Below, piece by piece: positions 22,510 to 34,408 of a stretch of DNA of 64,000 nt. This DNA is from Salminus brasiliensis. Its lineage: Eukaryota; Chordata; Actinopteri; Characiformes; Bryconidae. Numbering within the stretch: position 1 is the stretch's first letter; the number at the start of each line of letters is the position of its first letter. The DNA lies in contig NC_132900.1 of assembly GCF_030463535.1 (NCBI RefSeq), forward strand, positions 24,607,456 to 24,671,455, given 5' to 3'. Made by a program: the position numbers and the translations under genes. A model generated the notes under the pieces. That model was not told the DNA's origin, did not search any database, and saw only the letters and a list, made by a program, of their open reading frames with translations.

Positions 22510-25500
22510 ATGGAGAACACCCCTGTCCTCCTCCTCCTCTTCCTCTCAGGTTATAAAACTATTGGATCTCATATCTGCATGTCTTCTAATTAATTATTAA
22601 TTAAACTGTACATATAATTGTTACATATAGATCTTCAACAGCAGAATGTGAATTGGAGCCCCCTGGTGTATTCGTGGGTGAATAAATAGATTTAGCTCTA
22701 ATTCAAAAAGATCTTTTGGGATTCTGTACAACTGTTCTGAATGTCTTGTAACAGAATGCCTTTAGATTTAAGTTTGATTTTTAAAACTATTTCCTGAGCT
22801 GTAGAATTACTTTGAATGAAAAACAGTTCATGGTGGTTTACACACATCAAAACTTGTTATAACTTAGAGATATTAATTTATACATTGATTTATTAACTAG
22901 AGAACATTTCTCCAGTCTTTTCTCCTGCAGAACAAAGCTGTCTCAGAACTTTCCATCTCGTTAAGAAGTACATGAATCAGACTGAAGCTCGAGCAGCTTG
23001 CAGAGCCAACTACACTGACCTGGTCACTGTGTGCAGTGAAGAAGACAACACTGCACTGATAAATCTGACTAAAACTAACAGTACAGTCTGGATTGGTCTT
23101 CAGCGCGGTCAGAACAGTACTAAATGGTCTAATGGTGATAAAGTAACATTCAGTAATCTGACTGGGAGCTGTGGGCCAAAGCCCTGCTGTGCTGCTATGA
23201 AGGCTGATGGTTCATGGGAAAGTCTAAACTGCTCAGAGAAAAGGAATTTCATGTGTTATAAACAAGGTAAATACTGACTATTAACTATAGAGATTTAAAC
23301 TGTATGAACTCTGTGCTGTTTAACTCCTCTCAGCTTTTGCTCTTAAAGGGTTCTCACCCACATCATTCCTGCTGTAGTTCATTTCTTTCTAAATTGATAT
23401 TCAGATTTACTGAACTAATTTCTTTAATCTTTAAGGATGAACAGAAATGATTTGTCTTAAGAAAAATATTTAAAAGAGCTCAGTCCTGATTGGCTGCCCT
23501 GTATTAAAATGAATTATTAATGTACGGAGGAAACTAAACTGAACCAAAGACTTCTATGAGGTCTTCAGACAAACATGCCTTTCCACTGTCCGCATTTTTT
23601 ACAAGTGAAACAAATGCCAACATGACCAGGTCAGCCCGTCCAATTAAGAAATTCAGCCCAAGAGCAAACCGCAAGATGTGGAAAGGAGTCTCCAGTAAAT
23701 CCTAGAATGTCATCAAGGGACCTAAAGCTCATTCCACAGTTAATGTAAAAAACAGTATCTTCCATCATAAAGAGACTGCTAGTTTGATTTTCATCAGGGA
23801 TGTGCAAGGAGGAAGCCCTTGAAGAAAAAAAAATCATTTTTCATTGATAAATTTTAAGAAAAATGGACCAAATTAGTTCTTACTTTTACTTTCATTGAAA
23901 GTTACAAATGATTTTCCCATGTTGTTTTGGCATGGCTGCCAACTTATGTTGTTTTTTCTTGGAGTGAGAATGTGGTTATTGCCGTCCCAAATGGGTTAAG
24001 TAGGCAGAAGTGGAGTGCTCCTTCAGTTGTGAGTGGGGCTGGTTCATTGGTAGGGGTGTGGGGAGGGACACACGGGGCTGGTTCATTGGTAGAGGTGTGG
24101 GGAGGGACACACGGGGCTGGTGAGCCTGAAGCTGCACCATTTTTTTTGTTTTCCCCATATATTGATGTATATATTCTTTATTCTGTAGGAAACTCTATTT
24201 AAATTAAAATAGCAACCTTCTCTGTAGTCTGTATGTCATGGCTACTGAAAAGTCTGCACCAGACACAGAACACACACACATATTTAACAACATTGAAGTC
24301 ATTAAGACATAATCTTTATGTGCTCTTTTCTGAGTCACAATAAGCTGAACTGTTCTTTGAGTTTTGGCCATTTGAAGAGAAAAAAAAATCTAAAAAAATG
24401 GAAGTAGAAATTTTGTGCATGATGTTTGTGTTTTTCCTCCACAGATGAGACTGACCTCTCCTTCAGCTATCATCGAATGATTTATAATTTGACCTGGTAT
24501 GAAGCTCAGACTTACTGCAGGAAGAACTACACTGATCTGGTCAGCATCAGAGATCAGGGACAGAATGAAGCAGTGAAGATAAAAGGGATGACCAGCAGCA
24601 TGTCCTTCTGGATCGGCCTGCTGCGTGATGACTGGGAGTGTGCTGATGGAGGACGCTCTGCTTACAGAAACTGGGGGGCTGGTCAACCTCGATTATTATT
24701 AACATCGTCAAACTGTACACAGCTGAGAAATGGGAAATGGGAAACAGTGCCATGCAGTAATAATGTGTCTGCTGCTCTGTGCTACAACAGTAAGTCCTGA
24801 CTTCACACACACTCTACCTCTCTCAGCAGTGTCCAGTACCATCAATATAACACACCTTACATCAGTCAGTGTCTCTGATCTCACTGTAAAACATTGTCTT
24901 TTCTGTCTCTATCAGTGTCTGTAAATGTCAGTGCTGACTGTATGAGAGGGGAGAGCGCTCTGGCCTACTGTAAGAAAGGTAACAGGACTGTTATTATTGA
25001 ATATTATGACAGAAGTTATTATTGAATATTAAAGAACATCAAGATAAGTTATTTCTAACTAAAAGGTTAATCACATGATCAGATAACTTCTTATTAAACA
25101 CTCTCACATTTACACACATCACACCTACACCTATCATTTGTCAAGTCAAGACAAATTTATTTGTATAGCGCTTTTTACAACTGTTGTCGTCACAAGCTTT
25201 ACATAATTATTAATTAGTAAAAGACAGAAAAAAATGAAATAACGTAAAGAGACATGAAGGATCCAAGACCCCCAGTGAGCAAGCCAATGGTGACATTGGC
25301 AAGGAAAAACTCCCTCTGAGCTGGAGGAAGAAACCTTGGGAGGAACCAAGACTCACAAGGGGGACCCATCCTCCTCTGGTCAGAACTATTTAAAATAAAA
25401 TTATTGATAAAAGTTACCAAACCATCTAAACTGTTGAACTGTTCAGATCATAATCATAATATATTAATCATGGTGTAGATAGTTAATAGAGTTGATATTA

Positions 25501-28500
25501 ATAGTGGCAGATAGTTAAGAGTCCTTTTATGTTTTAACATGGTCATTAAACAGGTAGCAGTGATAGGAGGGTGTGCCGCTGGTCTGGCATGGGTGTGGGT
25601 GGGGGCAGGGCCTTCAGGTTGTACTGGTAGGTGGCAGCTGGTCAGACACAGGTAAAGGGGACCTCAGCGGGCAATCTTTCAGCAGGTCGGGCTGGGTGAC
25701 CATTTACTCGGAGAAGGTAAAGAGACAGAGTTAGTTCTGAGAGGATTTTATGGAGAGCAAAATCAGAGTGTGTCTGATGACTCCAGCAGGTCTGACTGTA
25801 ACAGCCTCATTAAAAGGAGAGAGCCAGAACGACAGACATGGGAGCTCCCTGAAACGCTATCGTCCATCTGCTCCACCGTATACAGTACAGTATACCACAA
25901 TTCCCTGTGTCCGCAAACCCATGGACCTACAACCTTTATCTAAGGGGAAACATTAATTACCAAATGCTAAACTAAACAGAGTTTTCAGCTTAGATTTAAA
26001 GATTGAGACTGTGTCTGAGTCCCAAACATTATCTGGAAGGTTATTCCAGAGTTGGGGGGCTTTATAAGAAAAGGCTCTTCCCCCTGCTGAGGTTTTCTGA
26101 ATTTTGAGAACTACAATGAAGCCAGCACCCTGAGATCTAAGTATTATTGATGGTTCATAATATGTAATAAGATCCCACAGGTACTCAGGAGCGAGGCCAT
26201 GTAGGGCTTTGAATGTTAATAGAAGAATTTTGTATTCAATAAGGAATTTAACTGGGAGCCAATGAAGTGCTGATAGAACTGGACTGATATGGTCAAATTT
26301 TCTAGTTTTAGTAAGGACCCTGGTTGCAGTATTTTGAACTAGCTGAAGCTTATTGAGGTTCCTGCTGGAACAACCTGACAAAAGTGTATTACAGTAATCT
26401 AGCCTTGAGGTAATAAAAGTGTATACAAGCTTTTCTGCAACCTGTGGAGATAAGGAATTTCTTAGTTTGGTGATGTTCCTAAGCTGCAAAAAGGCTATCC
26501 TTGTTACTCAATGATAAATCTGAATCGAATATGACGCCAAGAGTTTTAGCTGCTAAACCAGGAATAATGGAAGCATCAGCCAAGTCTAACATTAAGTCTG
26601 ATTGTTTATTTCTAGTGTCTTTTGTACCTAAAAGGAGAACCTCAGTTTTGTCACTGTTGAGGAGAAGAAAGTTATGTGACATCCATAGTTTTATATCATT
26701 TACACAGTCCTCCATTTTCTGTAATCTAAATGTATTGTCAGGTTTGGCTGATATATAGTAGCTGTGTGTCATCTGCATAGAAATGGCAATAAACATCATG
26801 TCTGCTCATAACTGAGCCCAGTGGTAACATGTATAATGTAAATAATAACGGTCCTAAACTCTGTGTTCTGCTCCATTAACTAGAGAACATTTCTCCAGTC
26901 TTTTCTCCTGCACAACAAAGTCGTCTCAGAACTTTCCATCTCATTGGGACGAACATGACTCAGACTGAAGCTCGAGCAGCTTGCAGAGCCAACTACACTG
27001 ACCTGGTCACTGTGTACGATGTGGAAGACATCACTGCACTGATTAATCTGACCGGTATCGGTTCTGCCTGGACTGGTCTGTACCGGAATCAGTCCAGTAC
27101 TAAATGGTCTAATGGTGATAAAGTTACCTTCAGTGCTCTGTCAGGAGACTGTGGGTCAGGGCCGTGCTGTGCTGCTATGAAGGTTGATGGTTCATGGGAA
27201 AGTCTTCAGTGCTCAGAGAAAAGGAATTTCATGTGTTATAAACAAGGTAAATTCTGACTATTAACTATAGAGATTTAAACTGTATGAATTCTGGACTGTT
27301 TACTCCTCTCAGCTTCTGCTGCATTTATTTACACTCTGTAATTTTTATATTTATGTTTTTATGTTTTTACCAGCAGTCAAATGTTTTAGAACATCCACAT
27401 TTTTTACAACAAAGCAATGACTTCACGTCAGCTCTGCAGCTTCACGTCTTCTCTTCAGTTATAACAGACTCTTGGTCCAGTATTAAACTGTGCTGCAAGG
27501 TGCTGTCATGTGAGCTGCCTATCACTAACAAGATGTTGACTCGTTAAAACGTATCTTCTGATGCTGGTCTACCAGACCTCTTCAGTTTTCTCCAGTTTCC
27601 AAGAGCCTTTTGATGGTGTGGGAAACTGTATTTATGACACACTGGCTTATTTGTAGTTCGGTCTATGTGGTCAGCTAAAGAAACAGACAGAGTCTAAACT
27701 GCCATGAAACATGTACATGAACAAGACAAAGAAATACTGGAACAAAGGGGCTACTTATAGAAGGACCAACAAGCAACACCGGAGACTAACTGCGGGACTA
27801 ATAAAGGACTATCTTATCTTATCTTATCTTAACAAGAACAGTAATGGCAAGGTGGGCCTAGGGCATAGACAAGAAACAAACATAAACAGAGCCAGGACCA
27901 AACAGAGACAGACCAGGAAGGGAGAACACAAGGGCAAGACAAAGGCACTTTTTACAGTTGTATTATTTTTATATTATCCTTTAGTTTTTAATCCTTTCTC
28001 CTCCAGAAAGCCCCGACAGTTGACTTATCCAATTATCTTAGATGCTGATGCCGATTGTCCGAATCTGATACAACTTGTATCAAAGCTGCTTGTGTGTAAC
28101 AATTTTAGTAGTGTAATAGTTCTTTAGTGTAAGTGAAAACACTATAATGTCATGTTTCTCTGATGTGTGATTTAGCATCAGCCAGTTCATCTCTCATTTT
28201 CACTGGAGGAAACTGCGACTTTCTCAAACGTGGTCGAAACACTAACACTGCAAATATAACAGGTGTTGATGTTGCCCTGTAGAACTGTTCCACACTGCAG
28301 CTCCTTACTGCTGCTGGGGCTGAAATACAGCAGCACAGGCGCAAAACCAAAGGATCTGTACTAGATTGGTCCTAAGTCTATAACCTGATCCATTAATATT
28401 GGGGTATAGAACACATTCACACACATTCACACATTTAACACCACATTCAGATCATAAACACCTTCATTATATTCAAAACTCATGCCATGACATCAGTGAT

Positions 28501-29359
28501 GGCCACAGTGATTTTGTGTCCTCTTTCCCCTCCACAGATGTGACTGACCTCACCTTCAGCTATCATTTAATCCCTCAGTCTCTGACCTGGTATGAAGCTC
28601 AGACTTACTGCAGGAAGAACTACACTGATCTGGTCAGCATCAAAGATCAGGTCCAGAATGAAGCAGTGAAGATAAAAGGGATGACCAGCAGCACGTCCTT
28701 CTGGATCGGCCTGCTGCGTGATGACTGGGAGTGGACTGATGGAGGACACTCTGCTTACAGAAACTGGTGGGATGGTCAGCCTGGACCTTTCCCATCAGAC
28801 TGTGTAAAACTAGTATCAGGAAAGTTGTATTCAGTGCCGTGTAGTAATACTGGACCTGCTCTGTGCTACAGCAGTAAGGCCTGACCTCACACACACACTC
28901 TAACTCTCTCAGTTCAGTGTCATCAATATAACCCATCTAAAGTAAATCAGAGTCTCTTATTTCAGTCTAAAACCTGCTTTTCTGTTTGTATTTCTGTCTC
29001 TATCAGTGTCCTTTCATGTCAGTGATGACCGAATGAGCTGGGAGAGCGCTCTGGACTACTGTAAGAAAGAGAACAGGAATGGTCTTCTGCACATCGAGTC
29101 TGATCAGGAGCAGAAACTGTTGGAGTCTGAGCTCAGGAGGAGGCATGTCTATGGACCGATGTGGGTGGGGCTGGGACAGAGGCAAATCTCTGAGCTGTTA
29201 AAGTTGTCCTGTAGGCTGGATTTGGGTCCCTGGACCAAGTGGACTGGAGTGCGTCCACCGTCCTCCGGCTGCGGTGCCACAGACACTGTGGAGAAATCAT
29301 TCAGGGTTAAGACAGACGTTTCTGAACTCCGAGCCGTCTGTGAACTTAAAAAACAGTAA
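22510..29359 (+). CDS. gene C: secreted five-CTLD C-type lectin-like protein (7 coding exons)
   Basis: Spliced CDS 22510-22549, 22916-23266, 24445-24789, 24916-24978, 26899-27246, 28538-28873, 29007-29359: 1836 nt, 611 residues, frame open, all phase-1 junctions. Same order as gene A: signal peptide ([13 protein letters not shown]), a, b, mini-exon, a', b', c. Differences are three extra codons in b (LLLTSSN instead of SSSN) and a start of a that reads VKKYMNQ. Introns are enlarged by transposons: a possible Tc1 piece and a 40-bp duplication before b, an L2-like LINE before a', and LTR-like sequence before b'. The 3'UTR is split by about 1.8 kb of Tc1 DNA before AATAAA at 31396-31401. A secreted product is inferred; calcium/sugar motifs are missing as in gene A. 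Confidence 0.85.
22916..23266 (+). CDS. gene C exon: CTLD a
   Basis: 351 nt, leading cysteine kept (QSCLRTF), NQT/NYT/NLT/NST/NST/NLT sequons, [22 protein letters not shown]. Confidence 0.85.
23560..23850 (+). mobile_element. possible Tc1-like transposase fragment
   Basis: The translation around 23617-23720 resembles the Tc1 helix-turn-helix linker ([19 protein letters not shown]) with a stop soon after. It sits in the a-b intron of gene C and is absent from the same intron of genes A and G. Confidence 0.4.
24022..24120. repeat. two-copy tandem repeat of about 40 bp
   Basis: ggggctggttcattggtag followed by ggtgtggggagggacacac, twice, within the gene C intron. Confidence 0.8.
24445..24789 (+). 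CDS. gene C exon: CTLD b, three codons longer
   Basis: 345 nt after tcctccacag. Reads [18 protein letters not shown] and [16 protein letters not shown]. The extra nine bases keep the frame. Confidence 0.85.
24916..24978 (+). CDS. gene C 63-nt mini-exon
   Basis: Same boundaries as in gene A (ctatcag / aagaaag|gtaac), encodes [19 protein letters not shown]. Phase 1 on both sides. Confidence 0.6.
25143..26865 (-). mobile_element. L2-like non-LTR retrotransposon, 5'-truncated
   Basis: The minus strand encodes a reverse-transcriptase tail: a frame-shifted YADDTQ-like core near 26760-26799, [12 protein letters not shown], then [17 protein letters not shown] and NNLPD motifs to about 25953. The 3' end contains the common fish tail atttgtatagcgctttttac at 25151-25172. 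It inserted in the gene C intron between mini-exon and a'; the intron resumes at ctgctccattaactag. Confidence 0.85.
26899..27246 (+). CDS. gene C exon: second CTLD a (a')
   Basis: 348 nt. First cysteine is arginine (QQSRLRTF) as in gene A a'. [37 protein letters not shown]. Confidence 0.85.
27690..27960 (-). mobile_element. LTR-like fragment with LINE-type (TTATC)n tail
   Basis: 27705-27770 resembles 7195-7250 and 53600-53720. Inside lies aataaaggactatcttatct, the 3' tail style of a fish LINE. It sits in the a'-b' intron of gene C. Confidence 0.4.
28538..28873 (+). CDS. gene C exon: second CTLD b (b')
   Basis: 336 nt, NWWDGQPG subtype, [12 protein letters not shown], ends GPALCYS before gtaagg. 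Confidence 0.85.
29007..29359 (+). CDS. gene C exon: terminal CTLD c with stop
   Basis: 353 nt, stop TAA 29357-29359. [45 protein letters not shown]. Confidence 0.85.
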
Positions 29360-29427
29360 CAGTTTAGTGTTCCTCTGACTCTCCTGCTCCTTTCAGTAAG
29401 AGCTTCATCATTCACTGCTGAACTGAG

Positions 29428-30137
29428 TATGTGGGTTGTGTCCATGAAAAATTTGCCAAATCTTCTCTGCCAATGCCAAACAGCTTATTTAGCTGTTGCT
29501 ATTGACACTTCTTTTGAGCTTCAGGTCCCCCTAGGTGTTGCCAATCAGGTGCCTTATTAGGGCATTATTTGGACTGAGCCCTAGTACCATCTCAGCCCTG
29601 GTACCAAATTGAAGGCCAAGTTCCATATAATGGGGATGTCAGAGACAGGCCACGAAGTGGGCGCCCCCAGAAGACTACACCCCAAGAAGATTGTTTCCTC
29701 ACCCTCTCAACACTTACTGTAAGCTAAGCTGTAAGATATGACCGACGGCGCTCTGCCCAGACAATCCGGAACAGACTGCACCCAGCCAATCTCCGGTCTC
29801 ATCGGGCTGCCAGGAGGTCTGCCATGACTGCCTTTCACCGTCATATCCATTTGTGCTGGTGTCGGCAACACTTGCATTGGAACCTGAACATGGAGGAACG
29901 TTATGGTCAGCGATGAGTCCAGATTCTGTCTACAGCAGTTGGACCGTAGGGTGAAAGTGTAGAGAAGACATGCAGAAGGCTATGCTGACTGCTGCATCGA
30001 CAGAGTAACATAGGTTGGTGTTTGACAATGGCAGAGAGGATTTGGCAAATTCTTCATGGGCGCAGCCCACATACTCAGCTCTGCATGCATCTTCCCCACA
30101 AATGCATCTTCCTTACAAAAAGTATGAAAATTTGTGT
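29428..30137 (+). mobile_element. Tc1-like transposase remnant in gene C 3'UTR
   Basis: The plus-strand translation around 29745-30000 reads RRSAQTIRNRLHPANLRSHR, then HLCWCRQHLHWNLNMEE and, after shifts, CRRLC-LLHRQ: the central part of a Tc1 transposase. Stops and shifts make it dead. Gene A's 3'UTR lacks it. Confidence 0.75.
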
Positions 30138-31006
30138 TACAGTTGAAACCAGAAGTTTAGAATACACTAGACACATATGCATTTTTTTCTCACTGTCTGG
30201 CATGAAATCAGAATAAACTTTTCTGGTTTTAGGTCAATTAGGATTCCCAAAATTATTTCTATTTGCTAAATGCCAGAATAATGATAGAATTAAAGGCAAC
30301 ATTTATTACTTTCTTCAAAGTTAAAAGTTTAAATACATTTCATTAGTATTTGGTTTCATTGCTCTTAAACTGTATGACTTGGGTCAAACGTTTTGGAGAT
30401 CCGTCCACAAGCTTCTCACAATAGTTGGCAGGACTTTTGGCCCATTCCTCCTGACAGAACTGGTGTAACTGAGCCATGTTCAAGTCAAGTCAAGTCAAGT
30501 GGGTTTTATTGTCATTTCACCTACATACAGAGTACACAGTGACACAAAACAACGTTCCTCCAGGACCATGGTGCAACATAGACACAGTGTATACAAAACA
30601 CAAGTGCAACACAAACAAGTGTGGACAGACAACACAACACAGTACAGACAGAATAATAAATAATTGCCGGCAGTGTGCAAATTATGCAGTGTGTAATAAA
30701 TATTGAGTCCAGTGAGGTAGTAAAGTTATTAGTGCAAATGCTTGTGCAAAAAAATGCTTCCCATTTTATCAGTTCAATTATAGTTTCGTCAGACCACAGG
30801 ACATGTCTCCAAAAATTAAGGTCTTTGTCCCTGTGTACATGTGCAAATTTAACCTGGCTTTTTACGTTTATTTTGGAGTAATGACTGAGTCCTGGCAGAG
30901 TGGCCTTTACAGTCTGCCAGCCCATGTCGATACAGTACTTGTTTCACTGTGGATAATGACACAGTGACATGGATAGTGTATGTAAACTTTTGGTTTCAAC
31001 TGTATA
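30138..31006 (-). mobile_element. Tc1-like element with inverted ends, split by a LINE tail
   Basis: Ends are cagttgaaaccagaagttta (30139) and its inverted counterpart taaacttttggtttcaactg near 30983-31002. The minus strand encodes parts of a Tc1 transposase (30350-30480 and 30750-30930). A second element (30481-30715) sits in the middle. Confidence 0.8.
30481..30715 (-). mobile_element. LINE 3' tail nested in the Tc1 element
   Basis: (CAAGT)n at 30481-30499 followed by gggttttattgtcatttcac and gttcctccaggaccatggtg, a tail common in fish non-LTR elements. Confidence 0.6.
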
Positions 31007-31229
31007 TATCGCAGAATTAATTTGACTTGTTCAGGGAGCATATTTTATATACTCTGCCTTGTGATTCAATGTAATATAATAATAATAATAATATAACTGA
31101 TTTAGATAAATATAACTACTTTGAGTTGGATTGGACAGATCTAGTTGTTTTTTTTTCTCACACACAAGATTTGTGTAGTTCAAAAAAACTATTTTCATGT
31201 TTAATAAACATTTAGTTTGTGGAACCACT

Positions 31230-31460
31230 GTTAAATATTAAGTTCATCTAAAGATTTTTTATCTGATTGTATAAGGTTTTAGACATAAACTGTAATGTTT
31301 CTACAGATATTCTTATCTATATTCCATATTCTTATAATGTTGAAACTGATAGTCTTGTTGAATTGTGTACTTTCTGAAAATGAACATTTACTATCAATAA
31401 ACAGAAACATAATGTTATGTGTTTTATTAATGTGTGGTGTAAAATGTTCAGATTTTACAT
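31230..31460 (+). other. distal 3'UTR of gene C with poly(A) signal
   Basis: Resumes similarity to 8690-8910 after the transposon insertions; AATAAA at 31396-31401. Confidence 0.6.
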
Positions 31461-31656
31461 CTGATTGAATGATTTTATAGTAACTTCAAAGCTTAGCTTC
31501 TAGTTTATCAGTAGCTGATTAACCACTGAAGATGTTTTTAGAACAAAACCAATTATTTTAGGGTAGAAGGGTAAAAGTCCATTACGATGATACAGGCACA
31601 TGTCTCTGGGCGCCCTCCGGTGGTAGGAACAAGTAAAGAGTGTGCATTGAAAGGTA

Positions 31657-32410
31657 GCTCACAGTGTTGGGGTAATTACTCTAAAAAAATAAAAAATTAA
31701 AACAAGTAATCCATTGCTTGATTGTAATGGGATTACTTTACTCATTACTTGCTGGTACATGTAATCTAATACCTCATTACTTTACTTAGAGAGCCTGGCC
31801 AACATCTGTAAAGCTCACCTCTTCATCCCTGGGCTCCTCATCAGAATCTGAAACTGCATCTGGAGCAAATTTATGCATTCTAAAGGCTCTGATAAAATTA
31901 GATCCATTGTCAGTTACAGTAGTGACTTTATGTGATAGCCTGTATGTTGAATGAAACTGTTGACTTTCACTGGCAATTTCACCATTTGTTACCTTGCTTT
32001 CTGGCGCTGGGAGCTATTGGGGCACTCTCCTTTTGATACAGGGGTCTTTAGCGACACGTTTTGTTTTACCGTGCATCCTGATTAAGTGTTTCGACAAATT
32101 GCTTGTCGAGTTTGCTGCAGTTAAAAGGTGCTTTCGGCTGGAACATTACTCACACTTCACTGAAATATTTGTTTTATCTTTGCGTAAAACAAATAATGAG
32201 ATGGATCAAAATAATGAGAATATCTCAGTTAGTGTAAACATCCCCTCTCCTCCTCTGCCATTGTTGCCAAAGTGCACTGCAAGGCGTCAGTGCAGGAATT
32301 ACTCAGAAAACTCTTCTTTTACATTTTGGCCATTTAAAATAATATTTCTATCTGCATTACATTACTTCGTTACAGAATTACTCATATTACTGTCATGCTA
32401 ATGTTACCCC
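31657..32410 (-). mobile_element. hAT-like element remnant
   Basis: The left end cagtgttggggtaattactc and the right part with cattacttcgttacagaatt are typical of the widespread fish hAT family. No open transposase remains. Confidence 0.55.
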
Positions 32411-32814
32411 CAAGACTGGTAGCTAATTTACAAATGTGCCATGGAAAGTCCATTTGAAATGAAGTATGACCTTACTGACCTTGTTAGCTTGTGTCTCTGG
32501 TCATGTTAAGCACAATTCATCACATTATATCATTTAACAGTGTAAGTCCTGGTTTTCCTGTGATCTTCCACCTACATATAATGACTTCTGTCACCTCTAA
32601 AATGTCTTATTTGAGGTTGGAGAGGTACTATGGTTTCGCCCCAACCATAATAAAGAGGAACAGCATTGTGCATCTGAGATGACCTTAAATAACCTGATGC
32701 ACAAACCCCTGCTGTTTAAAGCTTATTAAAGTTGCAGTTCATTGGGTATAGACAATTGGGCATACCTCTCAGGCAGAGTTATGGAATAGTTGAAATAATT
32801 TGAATTCCTTAATG

Positions 32815-33110
32815 CCTCCCGTCTGTGTCTTTACTTCTTGAGGAGTCTGAGGAAGGAGCATCTATCTCACAAACTTTTACCACTGTGCTATTGAGAGCTC
32901 CCTAACCACTGACAGGAAGGTCCTGCATAAGGTAGTGAAGAATGCCCAGTGCATCCTTGGCATGCAGCTCCCTTACATGGAAAACATTCGCACCACAGCA
33001 CAGCATCATTATAGACTTCTACACCCCAGCCATACACTTTATAGCCCCCTACCATCCAGGAGGAGATACAGGAGCATTCGAGCATTCATGTGTATCTTAC
33101 ACATACTTAT
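32815..33110 (+). mobile_element. non-LTR retrotransposon C-terminal fragment (Rex1/CR1-like)
   Basis: Contains FLRSLRKEHLSHK-like sequence near 32836 and ends SPLPSRRRYRSIRAF near 33040-33090, matching the LPSGRRYRSIRA tail of such reverse transcriptases. Stops interrupt it. Confidence 0.65.
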
Positions 33111-33180
33111 TACTTATCTATATGTATCTATTTGAATCAAATGACCATTTTAATCGAAGTCACTGTCATGAACGACAAGA

Positions 33181-33545
33181 TATACACTATATGGACATAA
33201 GTATTGAGACACTTGCTCATTCAATGTTTCTGTCTTTACTGTCCAGGGCATGTTTTGAGGGTTTAATTGCATTTAGTGGCACCATCATTAATAAGGTCTG
33301 GTCACCCCACCTCATCCCGACTCATCCCAAAATGGATAAATACACAGATTCACTGCTCCACAGCTCAATGCTGGGGGGGGGGGGGGGGGGGGCTTTATAT
33401 CCCTCTAGTCCACACCTGACATTGGGCATGGTGCCAAAAGGTCTATTTGTATCTGCTCCAGAGAGTCCTATTCAAGCTGTGTTTGTGTTCAATATGCAGA
33501 TCTGTGACAGCAACAAAGAGTGGCCGAATACATTTGGACATATGC
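33181..33545 (+). mobile_element. short non-autonomous Tc1-like element
   Basis: Starts tatacactatatggacataa and ends acatttggacatatg, i.e. inverted ends. It includes a G run of about 22 at 33370-33392. It is the fullest member of the family also seen at 372-500, 3915-4030 and 60930-61410. Confidence 0.7.
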
Positions 33546-33919
33546 ACACCTGATTCAACTCACCAGGGTTAGTAGGTCTGTTAAAGCAGGGACATCAGCA
33601 AACTGGGCTAGACTCTGGCCTATGTTGTCCACCCCGTCCATCCTGGCATTACATAACCTAGCAGTAAGATTAAAACAGCTTCATTAAAACAGTTCCGTAT
33701 TAGTCTATTTATTATTTATTCATTTTACATATACAGTTTTGAGGACTGTATATTTCCTGAATTGTAAAATTGACTGTTACTGACTTCAAGCTGCAACAGA
33801 TGTATTTACTCACAACAGCCAGAAGGTGGCAGTGTGTGATTTGCCAAAGCCAGTGAGGTGCCAGTGGGTGACACCAATCATTATATGCGCTAGTAGTTTA
33901 CACTTTATTTATGATTAAA

Positions 33920-33927
<8 letters not shown>

Positions 33928-33969
<42 letters not shown>
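33928..33969. repeat. (CT)n microsatellite
   Basis: About 20 CT units. Confidence 0.9.
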
Positions 33970-33971
<2 letters not shown>

Positions 33972-34287
33972 TCTATCCAGTCCAATAACTAATCATCCAT
34001 TTATCTCTTAAAAAGTTGGTGAAGCATGTTCTCTATTAAAGCTTCTGTGTTTGAGCTTCGTCGTGTTCGAGGCTAAAGTTCTCAAAACTACACTATAAAA
34101 TATATTTTTATAAGAGATATTTAAAAACCCGGATTCCTTTAGTCAGTTTATTAGGCCCATTTTGTTCTCCTGCCCAAACATGTAAGGATGTGATAGCTTT
34201 CATCAACTTTTTAATTCATTCTTATTCATTAATCCATTCACACCACAAATATATATGTGAAATATTACAGCATAAATTACAGTGTTA

Positions 34288-34342
34288 AACCTGCCAGATA
34301 GACCTAATGATAGACCTAATGATAGACCTAATGATAGACCTA
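34288..34342. repeat. 14-bp tandem repeat, about four copies
   Basis: Unit agacctaatgat plus two bases, repeated immediately upstream of the long minisatellite. Confidence 0.85.
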
Positions 34343-34408
34343 ATTTTGGCTTGTTTGGATTTATATTGCCTATTCCTCAGCAAACATGCCTGAGAAACAT
34401 TGCATCCA

